A DNA stretch of 35,262 nt from an archaeon (GCA_024653905.1 JANLGZ010000034.1:1-35262), one strand, 5' to 3'; positions 8,279 through 17,319 are shown, counted from the stretch's first letter. Notes: generated from the letters alone by a model not told the origin. Numbers and translations: made by a program.

Positions 8279-9301
8279 ATGGATGCAGAGAAATTTTTCA
8301 AAGACAAGGATATTCTTGTTACAGGGGGCTGTGGTTCTGTTGGTTCTGAGATAGTAAAACAACTTCTTGAATATGATGTGAAAAGAGTCAGAGTTCTTGA
8401 TAATAGTGAAGTTGCTCAGTTTAATCTTCTTCAACGCATGAAAAACAATCCAAAGCTTAGAGCACTTATTGGGGATATTAGGGATCTCCAAAGAGTAAAA
8501 AGAGCAATGAAAGGGGTTGACATAGTTTTTCATGCTGCAGCACTAAAACACGTTCCATTATGCGAGTACAATCCGTTTGAGGCTGTTTCTACAAATGTTT
8601 ACGGTACTCAGAATCTTGTTAATATTGCAGGCGAAGAAGGGGTTGAAAAATTTATTTCAATAAGTACTGATAAGGCAGTTAATCCTATCAACACAATGGG
8701 GGCAACAAAGCTCTTAAGTGAAAAAATAGTTCTCAATGCTTCGATTGGGGATGTTGATACACAGTTTTCCTGCGTTCGTTTTGGTAATGTTTTGAATTCA
8801 AGCGGTTCTGTAATACCTATTTTTGAAGAGCAGATAAAAAAAGGTGGTCCTGTTACTTTGACTTCAAAAGAGATGGTAAGATTTTTTATGTCTCTTCCAA
8901 ATGCGGTTGAACTCATACTTAAGGCGGCTCAGGAAATGACTTCCAGAGAAATTTTTATACTGAAAATGAATGCTATGAAAATAATTGATCTTGCTGAAAT
9001 TATGATTGAAGAAGTTGCTCCAAAATACGGCTACAATCCTAAAGATATTAAAATAGAAATAATAGGAAAGAGGCCTGGTGAAAAAATTTCGGAATTACTC
9101 ATGACAACTGAAGAAGCAGAATATGCTGTTGAGAAAGATAATCTATTCATAATTAAAGAACAGCCGATAAGCATGTATGCTGCGGGAAAAAAACAATCCC
9201 CTATACAGCCTTTATCAAAGCAATATGATGCTAATAGTGCAAAGCTCCTTAATAGAGAAGAAATAAGAGAACTATTCAAAAATAATAAGAATCAGGACTG
9301 A
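8279..9301 (+). CDS. UDP-GlcNAc 4,6-dehydratase-like protein of the soluble FlaA1/CapD type
   Basis: An extended SDR enzyme of 340 residues. The NAD turn TGGCGSVGSE is at 15-24 and VFHAAALKHVPLCE near 83-96. The catalytic stretch is STDKAVNPINTMGATK, giving Thr130, Asp131, Lys132, Met140 and Lys144. FlaA1/PseB has Tyr at the Met position (Y141), whereas WbpM and PglF have Met. The Met form is associated with dehydration that keeps the C5 configuration, feeding bacillosamine or legionaminic rather than pseudaminic acid. The membrane domain of WbpM/PglF is absent. RPGEKISELLM near 265 is the usual C-terminal sugar-binding motif. AGGAG lies ten bases before the ATG. It would be the first step of the nonulosonate pathway here; QuiNAc-type products are an alternative. 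Confidence 0.9.
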   Translation: MDAEKFFKDKDILVTGGCGSVGSEIVKQLLEYDVKRVRVLDNSEVAQFNLLQRMKNNPKLRALIGDIRDLQRVKRAMKGVDIVFHAAALKHVPLCEYNPFEAVSTNVYGTQNLVNIAGEEGVEKFISISTDKAVNPINTMGATKLLSEKIVLNASIGDVDTQFSCVRFGNVLNSSGSVIPIFEEQIKKGGPVTLTSKEMVRFFMSLPNAVELILKAAQEMTSREIFILKMNAMKIIDLAEIMIEEVAPKYGYNPKDIKIEIIGKRPGEKISELLMTTEEAEYAVEKDNLFIIKEQPISMYAAGKKQSPIQPLSKQYDANSAKLLNREEIRELFKNNKNQD

Positions 9302-9311
9302 TGTCCCACTA

Positions 9312-9321
9312 TTTTTAAATA
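9312..9321 (+). promoter_or_regulatory. TATA-like box before the membrane protein gene
   Basis: TTTTTAAATA is centred 26 bases upstream of the ATG at 9343, inside a 41-base gap after the dehydratase. It suggests that the membrane protein has its own leaderless transcript and does not depend only on read-through. Confidence 0.55.
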
Positions 9322-9342
9322 TCCTTTAAGGCTAATATTTAA

Positions 9343-10779
9343 ATGATTCATATTGAAAGCAGTAAAATTATTTATACAATGGCAATTATTGCGTTTATTC
9401 CAATTCTCATTGTTTGCGCAGGATTCATTCAGAATGCAGATTCTTATGCATCTGCTGATTTGAGTTCTAATATTGTTAATTTGTTTTTTTTGGAAAAATA
9501 CGGTTATTTAGAGAATGCCGCTGAATGGCAAAATGGGAATTTTTTAACTCTCTCATTTTATTTCCCCTTATCTTTTTTCTTTGCCCTGCCGATTTACAAA
9601 CTACTGTTGTTTTTCTCTGTTTCAAATGCGCTTTCATTAAGCGGTTACATTGTTATGCTTTTATCCGTGATTTTTTTATTTCTTATTGCAAAAAAAGAGT
9701 TTGCAAGTTTATCTTTAGGAATTATTTTTCTTTCTCTGGCTTTTTTTAACAAAGTTTCAATTAACACGTTTTTTGAAACCCAAAGAATGGCCACTATTTT
9801 TGCATGGGTTTTCTTTTTGGCATTTATGTTTAAATGTTTTTATATTTTCCGTAAAAAAGAATTCTCTTTCAAGGATGCAGTTTTCGTCGGTCTAACCTGG
9901 TCTCTTTCAGTAATGGCTTATGCACATTTCCTGTTATATGGTTTGTTTGTTTTTCCGTTTATTTTATTAATCAGCGGGTTTGATTTTAAAAAAATCGGGA
10001 TTGTGGCATTATTAGTTTCATTAAATCTTATCTGGATTATTCCCGCATTCGCTTCTTATTCAGATTCTGCTATTTCAATAATGGCATGGTTTTCAAACAT
10101 TCCCTTAACTTTTTTTGCTTTTTCGCTTTTGGTTTTGTCTGCACTCATTTATTTTTCTTTCATTGAAAAAAATGAGGTGACAAAAAAATTTCTCCAGTTT
10201 AATGCATTAATATTTGCATTTATTGTTTCAGGCGTATCAAGTTTTATCCCTGTTTTGAACAAGTTCATGTTTACATTATATCTTCAGTACTTCACAGTTG
10301 TTGCAGTATATTTTTTAATTACAAAAATTTTGTCTTCAGATAAAAAAGTTCTTTATTCAGTGTTTTTGGTTGTCCTTGCTTCATCGGCATATTCTGCTGT
10401 TTATTTTTCTGATTTTAGTGATAGAGTAAATTTTAACAATACTATCTGCAAGGAAGCAGATGGCATTGCGGATGCTATAATAGAACCGTACATGTTTATT
10501 GGTGATTCAAAAGGCTGTTACATTTCGGGTTATTTAGCCACACAGCATGGCAAGATAACTTTATTTGACGGGCTTTCTTATTCGCTTCCCATTCACCTGT
10601 ATGAATCCTATAATGAAATAAAAGCAGAAATTGAGGTTGATTGTGATGCAACAGTTAAACTCATGAAAAAATTAAAAGCAGGCTCTGTTATTTGTACAAA
10701 TGAATTTTGCGAAAAATTAAATTGTATTGAAACAATTGCATCTACTGAAAATCTGCAACTTAAATCATTAAATAATTAG
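9343..10779 (+). CDS. Polytopic membrane protein, possible GT-C transferase
   Basis: I do not recognise a named family. The 478 residues begin with a hydrophobic helix (about 10-28), then an outside-type loop with ADSYASADLSSN. Roughly ten further hydrophobic segments run to about residue 355, and a soluble tail of ~115 residues ends the protein. First helix, acidic loop, many helices and extracytoplasmic tail is the general plan of GT-C enzymes that use polyprenyl-phosphate sugars. The tail holds six cysteines (about residues 369-466), unusual in this protein set and possibly disulfide-linked outside the cell. Its 3' end overlaps the convergent epimerase gene by 12 bases. Function as a lipid-linked sugar transferase is inferred only from shape and neighbours. 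Confidence 0.75.
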   Translation: MIHIESSKIIYTMAIIAFIPILIVCAGFIQNADSYASADLSSNIVNLFFLEKYGYLENAAEWQNGNFLTLSFYFPLSFFFALPIYKLLLFFSVSNALSLSGYIVMLLSVIFLFLIAKKEFASLSLGIIFLSLAFFNKVSINTFFETQRMATIFAWVFFLAFMFKCFYIFRKKEFSFKDAVFVGLTWSLSVMAYAHFLLYGLFVFPFILLISGFDFKKIGIVALLVSLNLIWIIPAFASYSDSAISIMAWFSNIPLTFFAFSLLVLSALIYFSFIEKNEVTKKFLQFNALIFAFIVSGVSSFIPVLNKFMFTLYLQYFTVVAVYFLITKILSSDKKVLYSVFLVVLASSAYSAVYFSDFSDRVNFNNTICKEADGIADAIIEPYMFIGDSKGCYISGYLATQHGKITLFDGLSYSLPIHLYESYNEIKAEIEVDCDATVKLMKKLKAGSVICTNEFCEKLNCIETIASTENLQLKSLNN

Positions 10780-11745
10780 TTTTTTTTTATACCAATCAAT
10801 CGCATGTTTTAATCCTGATTCGAATGGTTCTTTTGCTTCAAAACCAATTATTTTTTTTGCCTTTGAATTATCGCTTGCTCTTCTTGGCTGGCCGTCAGGA
10901 TAACTTGAATCTAATACAAGTTTCTTTTTTGATCCAGATATTTTTAGTATCATTTCAGCAAGTTCCTTTATGCTGATTTCCTGATTGCTTCCGAGATTTA
11001 AAGGGTCTGCAACAGGGTATTTTTCACAAACTTCAAGCAGACCTTTAGCAAGATCTTTGACATAAATAAACGATCTTGTTTGTTTTCCAGAGCCCCAAAC
11101 AACCATTTCGTCGCCTTTTGCAAAGGCTTTTTTTATCAATGCAGCAATCACATGGGAGGTATTATCATCATACTTATCCCGCGGACCATAAGCATTATAG
11201 GGTCTTGCAATAGCTATTTTCATCCCAAATTCTTCATAATACGCTTTTGCCTGTATTTCGCCTAGTCTTTTTGCCCAGCCATAACCGTAATTTGTGGGTT
11301 CAGGACTATCTTTGAATCCTTCACTTTCAGGCGTTGGAATTGTTACTTTTCTTGGATAAACACAAGCACTGCTAACAACCAAAAATCGTTCAATTCCTTC
11401 AATACGGCTTGCCTCCAGTATGTTGGTGTTCATAATAATATTTTCAGTTAATATTGAACCTGGGTGTTTAATGTTATACTCTATACCCGCAACATTACTG
11501 GCAAGGTTTAGTACAATATCCATATTTTTTACTGCTTTTTTACAGTCTTTTTCATTAGAAAGGTCAGCATTGATTATTTTGATTTTTTCAGGATTTTCAA
11601 TATTCTGTTTGATTTTTTTGCTTTTAGAATCTCTCACAGTTATTGCGGTATTTGCGTCTAATTTAATCAGTTCATCAACTACATGGCTCCCTACAAAACC
11701 AGCTCCGCCTGTTACTAATACATTTTTGTTTTTATAAAATGACAT
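10768..11745 (-). CDS. NAD(P)-dependent epimerase-reductase, GDP-L-fucose synthase/ColC-like
   Basis: An extended SDR protein of about 325 residues. It has TGGAGFVGSH near the start, VVSSACVYPRK with a Cys (C128 from the chosen ATG), YGYGWAK giving the Tyr155-Lys159 pair, and TSHVIAALIKKAF with His198. Cys and His at these spots match the acid/base pair that does C3/C5 epimerisation in GDP-fucose synthase, so it is more than a plain dehydratase. With gmd at 18.4 kb it could make GDP-fucose; with the ColD-like protein at 32 kb it could be ColC and make GDP-colitose. The ATG at 11745 is preferred to the TTG at 11751. It is separated by about 127 bases from the nucleosidase fusion gene upstream. 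Confidence 0.85.
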   Translation of the reverse strand: MSFYKNKNVLVTGGAGFVGSHVVDELIKLDANTAITVRDSKSKKIKQNIENPEKIKIINADLSNEKDCKKAVKNMDIVLNLASNVAGIEYNIKHPGSILTENIIMNTNILEASRIEGIERFLVVSSACVYPRKVTIPTPESEGFKDSPEPTNYGYGWAKRLGEIQAKAYYEEFGMKIAIARPYNAYGPRDKYDDNTSHVIAALIKKAFAKGDEMVVWGSGKQTRSFIYVKDLAKGLLEVCEKYPVADPLNLGSNQEISIKELAEMILKISGSKKKLVLDSSYPDGQPRRASDNSKAKKIIGFEAKEPFESGLKHAIDWYKKKLII

Positions 11746-11872
11746 AATCAAAATCTCTTATTTTTAATTTGTTTTTTTCATTCCGGATTATTGTGAATAT
11801 TAAATAATATTTTTATAACATTATGTATTTTTAGTTTTTGAATAATTAATTGAAACTTCACAGTTATGCAAT

Positions 11873-13123
11873 TTATCCCCCTTCAAATTCGATTAAATTA
11901 AAAACTTTATATCCTGCTTTTTCAAGTTTATTTTTTCCGCCTAAATCCGGGAGATCGATTATAAAACTGCATTCAACAATTTCTCCGCCAAGTTTAGTAA
12001 TAAGTTTACAAGCAGCCAATGCGGTTCCTCCTGTTGCTATTAAATCATCAGCAAGCAGAACTTTATCTCCTTTTTCAATTGCGTCTTTATGAATCTCTAT
12101 TTTATCTTTTCCATATTCAAGGTCATATTCTTCAAAAATTGTTTCAGCAGGAAGTTTGCCTGGTTTTCTGATTAAAACAAAGCCTAATCCTAATCTATTA
12201 GCCAGAACTGCGCCTGTGATAAAACCTCTGGATTCTATTCCAACAACAACATCGATTTTTTTATTTTTGTACCTTTCCACCAGCAAATCAATCATCTGAT
12301 TAAAACCGCCTTTGTCTTTGAGAAGAGTTGTTATGTCCCTGAACATTATGCCTTTTTTCGGCCAGTCTGGAACAGTTCTTATTTTCGATTTTATAATTTT
12401 TTGAATATCAATTTTTTCTTTTTTATTTTCTTTTAAATTTGAAATCAGTCCCTTTACAAGTAAGAATGAATTTTTTGATGCTGCTTTGCAGAATTCTGTA
12501 AAATCAATTGCTGCTGAATGATCGGCTTTATCTGAAATTGATCTGATTATCAAATGAGGCATATTATTTAATTCGCATACATGTGCTACGCTGGCGCTTT
12601 CCATGTCAACACAATCTCCTTTGAATTCTTTTCTTAGTGCTTCGGATTTTTCTTTTGTGGTTATGAATTGGTCTCCTGTAAGTATTCTTCCCTCGATTGC
12701 ATTCAATCCGATTGATTTTGCTGAAGATGAAGCGATTTTTCTTAGTTCTTCAGAAGCAGTAAAAATCCTTAGTTCTGTGAAAGGAATTTGGCCTTTTTCA
12801 AAGCCTAAATCTTCAGCATTGATATCATGCTGTATACTATCTTTTGAGATAACTATATCTTTTATATTTAAATCCGGATTGAGTGCTCCTGCAACACCTG
12901 TAAAAATAATTGATGATACTTTGAAATTAATAATCAATATTTGAGTGCATATTGCAGAATTAACTTTTCCTGCACCGGATTTAACAATCACAACTTCTTT
13001 GTTTGCTAATTTTCCTGAAAAAAATGTAAATCCGCATAATTCTGTTTTAATCATTCCTTCTAACTCAGATAAGTATAATTCTATTTCTTCATCCATTGCC
13101 CCAATCAGACCTATTTTTTGCAT
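11873..13123 (-). CDS. mtnN-apt: Fusion of MTA/SAH nucleosidase and adenine phosphoribosyltransferase
   Basis: One 416-residue chain with two complete enzymes. Residues 1-228 are MtnN/Pfs: [12 protein letters not shown] with Glu13, [21 protein letters not shown] with Glu175, and [10 protein letters not shown] with Asp198, matching the catalytic Glu12, Glu174 and Asp197 of E. coli MtnN. A Lys-rich linker (229-238) leads to Apt (about 240-416): [27 protein letters not shown], and the PRPP loop [13 protein letters not shown]. The first half splits methylthioadenosine or S-adenosylhomocysteine to adenine; the second joins adenine to PRPP to give AMP. 5'-deoxyadenosine is also a known MtnN substrate. 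It is placed between genes for a radical SAM protein and a sugar epimerase. No stop or frameshift separates the halves. Confidence 0.95.
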   Translation of the reverse strand: MQKIGLIGAMDEEIELYLSELEGMIKTELCGFTFFSGKLANKEVVIVKSGAGKVNSAICTQILIINFKVSSIIFTGVAGALNPDLNIKDIVISKDSIQHDINAEDLGFEKGQIPFTELRIFTASEELRKIASSSAKSIGLNAIEGRILTGDQFITTKEKSEALRKEFKGDCVDMESASVAHVCELNNMPHLIIRSISDKADHSAAIDFTEFCKAASKNSFLLVKGLISNLKENKKEKIDIQKIIKSKIRTVPDWPKKGIMFRDITTLLKDKGGFNQMIDLLVERYKNKKIDVVVGIESRGFITGAVLANRLGLGFVLIRKPGKLPAETIFEEYDLEYGKDKIEIHKDAIEKGDKVLLADDLIATGGTALAACKLITKLGGEIVECSFIIDLPDLGGKNKLEKAGYKVFNLIEFEGG

Positions 13124-13179
13124 AATACTTTTTTCCCCTTTACTTTTAATTTTGTTTATATTTGTTCGGATTTCTTAAA

Positions 13180-14493
13180 TTAGAAATTTTTGACCATTTT
13201 ACGGGATTTAATGTATTCAAGAGATTTTTTCCTTTCTGCTTTTAATTCCTCATTTGACATCACATCATGTTTGAAAATAAAATCTGCATCCATTTCTTCT
13301 TCCTTTCCAAGACCAAGTGTCATTATATATTTTTTGAAATCCTCTTCATCCATTTCCAAACCGAATGTTTGCATATTATCATGAATGTCACATCCAGGAA
13401 ACGGAACTAAAGTTGAAACATCAACTGCGTCAGGATTTGTTTCATCACAGAATTTTATTAATCTATCCGCATAACCTGGTTTTTCTCCAGGCAAACCTAT
13501 TATGAAAAAAGTCCTTACCTGCATTCCTACTTTTTTCGCGATTTTTATAGCGCTTTTTACATCTTCAATTTTTATTCCTTTGTTTATTTTTTCAATTACA
13601 TTAGGATCAAGAGACTCAACACCGTAAGAAATTTCTTCGCACCCTGCATCTTTCATCAGTTGTAAAATTTCTTCAGTTATTTGATCAACTCTTGTTCCTG
13701 CTCTCCACCTGATTTTAAACGGCTTTATTTTTTCGCATACTTCTTTTATCCAGTCTTTTCTTGCAGTAATAGTATCATCATGGAATCTAAAATTTGTAAC
13801 ATTATACTTGTCTATAATGTATTTTATTTCTTTTACAACATTTTCAGGGGTTCTTAATCTTAATCTTCTTTGCCACATTTTTTTGCTTGCACAGAATGCA
13901 CAATTGAAAGGGCATCCTCTTGAAGTAATTACTGTTGCTGTGGGGCCAGCCCCGACAAAAAGCCCGTTTGCACTGAAAACATTTTCAAAAGGCAGCATAT
14001 CTCTGGCAGGAAATGGAATGCTATCCAGATCTTTAATAAGAACACTTTGGTAAATTCTTTTTTCATTATTGCCTTTTCTAAAATCATCTAATATTTCCAG
14101 TATTGTGTTTTCGCCTTCTCCTATTCCAATTTTGTCAAAAATAATATCTATTTTATCAGGTACGGATGTTGCATGTATTCCTCCGATTATTGCCCAGGAA
14201 TCCTTATTTTTGGATTTTGCGATTTCGGCGATTTTTTTGGCTGCGAGATAATCAGGAGTAGTGGCGGTTAGCGCATATACATCCGAATTCCCTATATACT
14301 TTGAAAATTCTTCCGGAGCTTTACATCTCAAATCAGTTATGACAACATTATATCCTTCTTTTAGAGTAACCGCGGCTAAGTACATTATACCAAGTTCTGG
14401 GTTTCTCATTTCATCGCCCAGATAAGGTTTTGGAGGTATTAAAAATTCTATTTTTGTGTCCTTTTTTTCCATTATTTTTTTTCCAGAATCCAT
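13180..14493 (-). CDS. B12-binding-type radical SAM protein (second of three)
   Basis: A protein of 437 residues. A cobalamin-binding-type N-terminal domain (about 12-150) has NPELGIMYLAAV, a GGIHATSVPD segment and IGIGEGEN. The radical SAM core follows, with cysteines in SRGCPFNCAFCAS (C194, C198, C201). The later VDQITEEILQLMKDAGCEEISYGVES and FFIIGLPGEK are usual for this class. The C-terminal ~90 residues are acidic and poorly defined. Two starts are possible: ATG 14493 and the ATG seven codons on (14472), which follows a GGAAAAAAAATA stretch. The domain plan resembles that of the other two radical SAM proteins in the window, but sequence outside the shared motifs differs, so they are not recent copies. 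Substrate unknown. Confidence 0.88.
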   Translation of the reverse strand: MDSGKKIMEKKDTKIEFLIPPKPYLGDEMRNPELGIMYLAAVTLKEGYNVVITDLRCKAPEEFSKYIGNSDVYALTATTPDYLAAKKIAEIAKSKNKDSWAIIGGIHATSVPDKIDIIFDKIGIGEGENTILEILDDFRKGNNEKRIYQSVLIKDLDSIPFPARDMLPFENVFSANGLFVGAGPTATVITSRGCPFNCAFCASKKMWQRRLRLRTPENVVKEIKYIIDKYNVTNFRFHDDTITARKDWIKEVCEKIKPFKIRWRAGTRVDQITEEILQLMKDAGCEEISYGVESLDPNVIEKINKGIKIEDVKSAIKIAKKVGMQVRTFFIIGLPGEKPGYADRLIKFCDETNPDAVDVSTLVPFPGCDIHDNMQTFGLEMDEEDFKKYIMTLGLGKEEEMDADFIFKHDVMSNEELKAERKKSLEYIKSRKMVKNF

Positions 14494-14534
14494 TTAAGCA
14501 CTCAATAAACCATGAATTGAACCTTTTAAAAAAA

Positions 14535-15632
14535 CTATCCCTTAAGCAATCCTTTTAATTTTTGTTTAAATGCACTTATAGAAAGGTTTTGTTCAAAAAA
14601 TTTTCTCGAATTAAACCCCATTTCATTAAGTTCTTTTTTGTTTTTTTGTGAGAATTCCAGCATTAAATCCGCCAATTTTTTGTAATCATTCTGCGGAAAG
14701 GTTTTTCCGCAATTATTATCCTCAATTATTTCTTTCAAATCTCCAGTGGAAGTGCTTAGAATAGGTTTTCCAAGTTCAAGATAAGTTGAAATCTTATGAG
14801 GGTAAGTATATTCTGCAAAATCTCCCATGTAACCGCAGAGAAGAACATCACTGCTCTCAAGGGCATCTAAAAATTCTTTGTCCTCAACTCTGCCCAGAAA
14901 TTCAATATTTTTTTCCGAAATTTTGGAGTATTTTTCTTTATCAAATCCTGCAAAAACAAATTTCAATTCAGAATCTTTTTTCAGGCACAATTTGGCGGCT
15001 TTCAGTAGCGTGTCAACTCCCTGATAATAAGCATCATTTCCTCCATATCCAAAAACAAAATCATTGTATTTTTTTCCATTTTTTTTTGCAGTGCTTTTCA
15101 CAGGCCCGTAAATTAAATGGATTTTGCTTTTCATAAACCCGTATTTTTTCTCTAAATAAATTCCCATTTTTTTGCTTGGAATAACTATCTTGTCTGCACT
15201 TTTCACTGCTATCCATTCACATATGCGGATGAGGAAATTTTTTTGAAATTTTCCAAGTGAATGAATTTCTAAAATATGTTCGCAGCCAAAAAGTAAACGG
15301 TAAAAAGCAACAACACAACCCGCAACAAGCGCTATTGAATAAATTTTTTTAGGCCTCTCTTTCACAAGTTTTGTGAAAAGTATAATCATTACAATCGGCT
15401 CTCTGAAAAGCTGCGTTACTGCATAAATCCCCGGAAGTTTTCTTAATTTGCTTTGCCCCAATCCATCAAGTTTTTTTGTAAAATCGATTGTATTTGAATT
15501 GTAGCTACTTGTTGAGAGTACCTTAATTTCAGTTATTTCTCCAAGCGAATCGATTGTTGTTCTGGTTCTTGTCGGAGTTCCAGTTTTTGTTTTCAAATCA
15601 AAATTCGTGACTATATACAATAATTCATTCAT
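14535..15632 (-). CDS. Glycosyltransferase, GT4-like
   Basis: A 365-residue GT-B protein. The N-terminal half has an acceptor-side Rossmann fold without the common GG loop. The C-terminal half has FVFGYGGNDAYYQGVDTLLKAAK, FVFAGFDKEKY, IEFLGRV and then SSDVLLCGYMG..YTYPHKISTYLELGKPILST, the usual donor-binding end. The strict E-x7-E motif is not kept, as in several GT4 subgroups. A hydrophobic stretch near residue 75-115 could rest on the membrane. It would add one sugar to a lipid-linked glycan on the cytoplasmic face. The gene is first in a leftward run, divergent from the membrane protein gene at 15790. Confidence 0.83.
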   Translation of the reverse strand: MNELLYIVTNFDLKTKTGTPTRTRTTIDSLGEITEIKVLSTSSYNSNTIDFTKKLDGLGQSKLRKLPGIYAVTQLFREPIVMIILFTKLVKERPKKIYSIALVAGCVVAFYRLLFGCEHILEIHSLGKFQKNFLIRICEWIAVKSADKIVIPSKKMGIYLEKKYGFMKSKIHLIYGPVKSTAKKNGKKYNDFVFGYGGNDAYYQGVDTLLKAAKLCLKKDSELKFVFAGFDKEKYSKISEKNIEFLGRVEDKEFLDALESSDVLLCGYMGDFAEYTYPHKISTYLELGKPILSTSTGDLKEIIEDNNCGKTFPQNDYKKLADLMLEFSQKNKKELNEMGFNSRKFFEQNLSISAFKQKLKGLLKG

Positions 15633-15789
15633 TTTATTGCCTCAAAAACTTAATCAGAGAGAAACTGCTTTTTTTTGGATATCTCTTCTCATAACTCTTG
15701 ATTTGCGCTTTTTATAATCTTTTGGTACAGGGATACTAATTCCTTTTTATTGAACTATTTTTATGGTTAACTAACTATCAATTAATTCT

Positions 15790-17319
15790 ATGAATATTCC
15801 CTCAACAGATTTTTTTAAACAGAATTTTGAATCCAAAATCATTGTAATAGCTGTTTGTGTTTACGTTTTATCATTTCTGATTTTTTACCCGTCTTTTTAT
15901 GCTTCAATAGATGAACATGGTTATCTGCAGAATACAGTGCGTCTAGCAAATGGCTCTATAGGGGAACCAAATGCTGAATATGCTGGAAGAGCGATATTTA
16001 ATGGAGAGGAATATATTTCCACAAGAGTCATCGGGAAATCAATTTTTCTTCTCCCGTTTATAGTTTTTGGTTTGAGTGGTGCAATGTTTTCAGGTCTTGT
16101 TATTCACCTTCTGAATTTTTGCATTCTGCTTTTGCTGTTCAAAAAACTCAAAATTAACAAAATGTTTTCCTTGCTTTATCTTCTTTTACCAACTTTTGTT
16201 TGGGCATCAAGAACTCTTTACCCAGGCCTGCTTGTACTGACATTTTTTCTTGCGGCATTTTATTTTTATTTCTCTGAAAAAAAGAAGCACAGTTTTTTTA
16301 CCGGTCTTTTTTTCGGGCTGGCGGTATTAACCAGAAATGATGCTGCCTATGGAGTTGTTGCCCTGTTAGTAGTAATGCTTTTCAAGGACAGAGAAAAATT
16401 ATTTTACACAGTGCTTGGCGGAATAGCACCAGCTCTTGCACTCTTCTCAATTAATTATCTCCTGTATGGTGGCGTCCTATCAACCGGTTCTGGAAGCATT
16501 TCCAATCTTCTATTCAATTATGCATCTGATAACATTGTTACTTTTACAGTTTACATTGCATTGCTCATGGTTTTTTTGCCTCTGCTTCTAATCTCGCCTT
16601 TCTTTGAGAAAAAAACAGGTGCCAAGTGGGAGTTTGCTGCATTTTCCATTGCTTACCTTGTGATGAACAGCACGTTTACAAACTTTTTCACATTTGAATT
16701 TTCATTCCATTCATTGGTGACATCCAGACTCCGCTATCTCATTTCTTTAATCGGAGTCTTACTAATTCCTTACTCTGCTTTTCTGACAGAGCTATCAGAA
16801 AAAGGATTTGCAAAAAAGCATTTTCAAAAAATAGTCCTAGTTGTTTTAGTGTTGCTTTCAGTCGGTACAATTGTTTTGTCCTCTGTCCATGCAGATTTTT
16901 TGTATGAGAAAAGAACATTAGTTTTCGAATCGGTTTACTCAAATACTCCTGCTAATGCATTGATTGTCGGAAGCAGTGATGATGCAATATTTTTTGTGAA
17001 AGATTTTTTCCCCGACAGGAAATACCTCAACATAAACCCAGGTGCAGATCTTGGCGGAAACCCTGAGAATATCAAAGTGATTGGAAAAATCAAGGAAAAT
17101 AAGGACTCTTATCTTTTACTGCTATCCTATACTCATGTCGAGGAAAAAAATTCTCTGAGGTCTGAAATAGTTGAGTCTGAGAGAAAAGAAATATTCAATT
17201 TTTACGAAGCTAATGCAGAGTCATTTGATTTGATTGCTTTTGAGCCTGAAATACAGATGTGGCTGTATAAGTATAATGGCGGAGAACTAAAAAATTCTGT
17301 GTCAGGTGAACAAAAGTGA
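15790..17319 (+). CDS. GT-C-like membrane glycosyltransferase
   Basis: A 509-residue polytopic protein. The first membrane helix (about 17-37) is followed by an exposed loop starting YASIDEHGYLQNTVRLANG, with Asp41-Glu42. An acidic pair right after helix 1 is the catalytic feature of PMT/ArnT-type GT-C enzymes. About ten more helices run to near residue 365, then an extracytoplasmic tail of ~140 residues. It probably uses a polyprenyl-phosphate sugar made by a DPM1-like GT2 enzyme, possibly the one at 28260. Its stop overlaps the GTG start of the next GT4 gene by four bases. A T/A-rich box (ATTTTTATGG, 15756-15765) lies about 30 bases before the ATG. Exact donor and acceptor unknown. Confidence 0.82.
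   Translation: MNIPSTDFFKQNFESKIIVIAVCVYVLSFLIFYPSFYASIDEHGYLQNTVRLANGSIGEPNAEYAGRAIFNGEEYISTRVIGKSIFLLPFIVFGLSGAMFSGLVIHLLNFCILLLLFKKLKINKMFSLLYLLLPTFVWASRTLYPGLLVLTFFLAAFYFYFSEKKKHSFFTGLFFGLAVLTRNDAAYGVVALLVVMLFKDREKLFYTVLGGIAPALALFSINYLLYGGVLSTGSGSISNLLFNYASDNIVTFTVYIALLMVFLPLLLISPFFEKKTGAKWEFAAFSIAYLVMNSTFTNFFTFEFSFHSLVTSRLRYLISLIGVLLIPYSAFLTELSEKGFAKKHFQKIVLVVLVLLSVGTIVLSSVHADFLYEKRTLVFESVYSNTPANALIVGSSDDAIFFVKDFFPDRKYLNINPGADLGGNPENIKVIGKIKENKDSYLLLLSYTHVEEKNSLRSEIVESERKEIFNFYEANAESFDLIAFEPEIQMWLYKYNGGELKNSVSGEQK

Noticed and set aside
11746-11872. Possible non-coding RNA between the epimerase and nucleosidase-fusion genes
   Set aside because: The ~127 bases are A/T-rich without clear stems; they more likely hold the epimerase promoter and the fusion gene's 3' end.
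15633-15789. Possible small gene or RNA in the 157-base divergent gap
   Set aside because: I found only T-rich promoter-like sequence and no stable hairpin or convincing frame.
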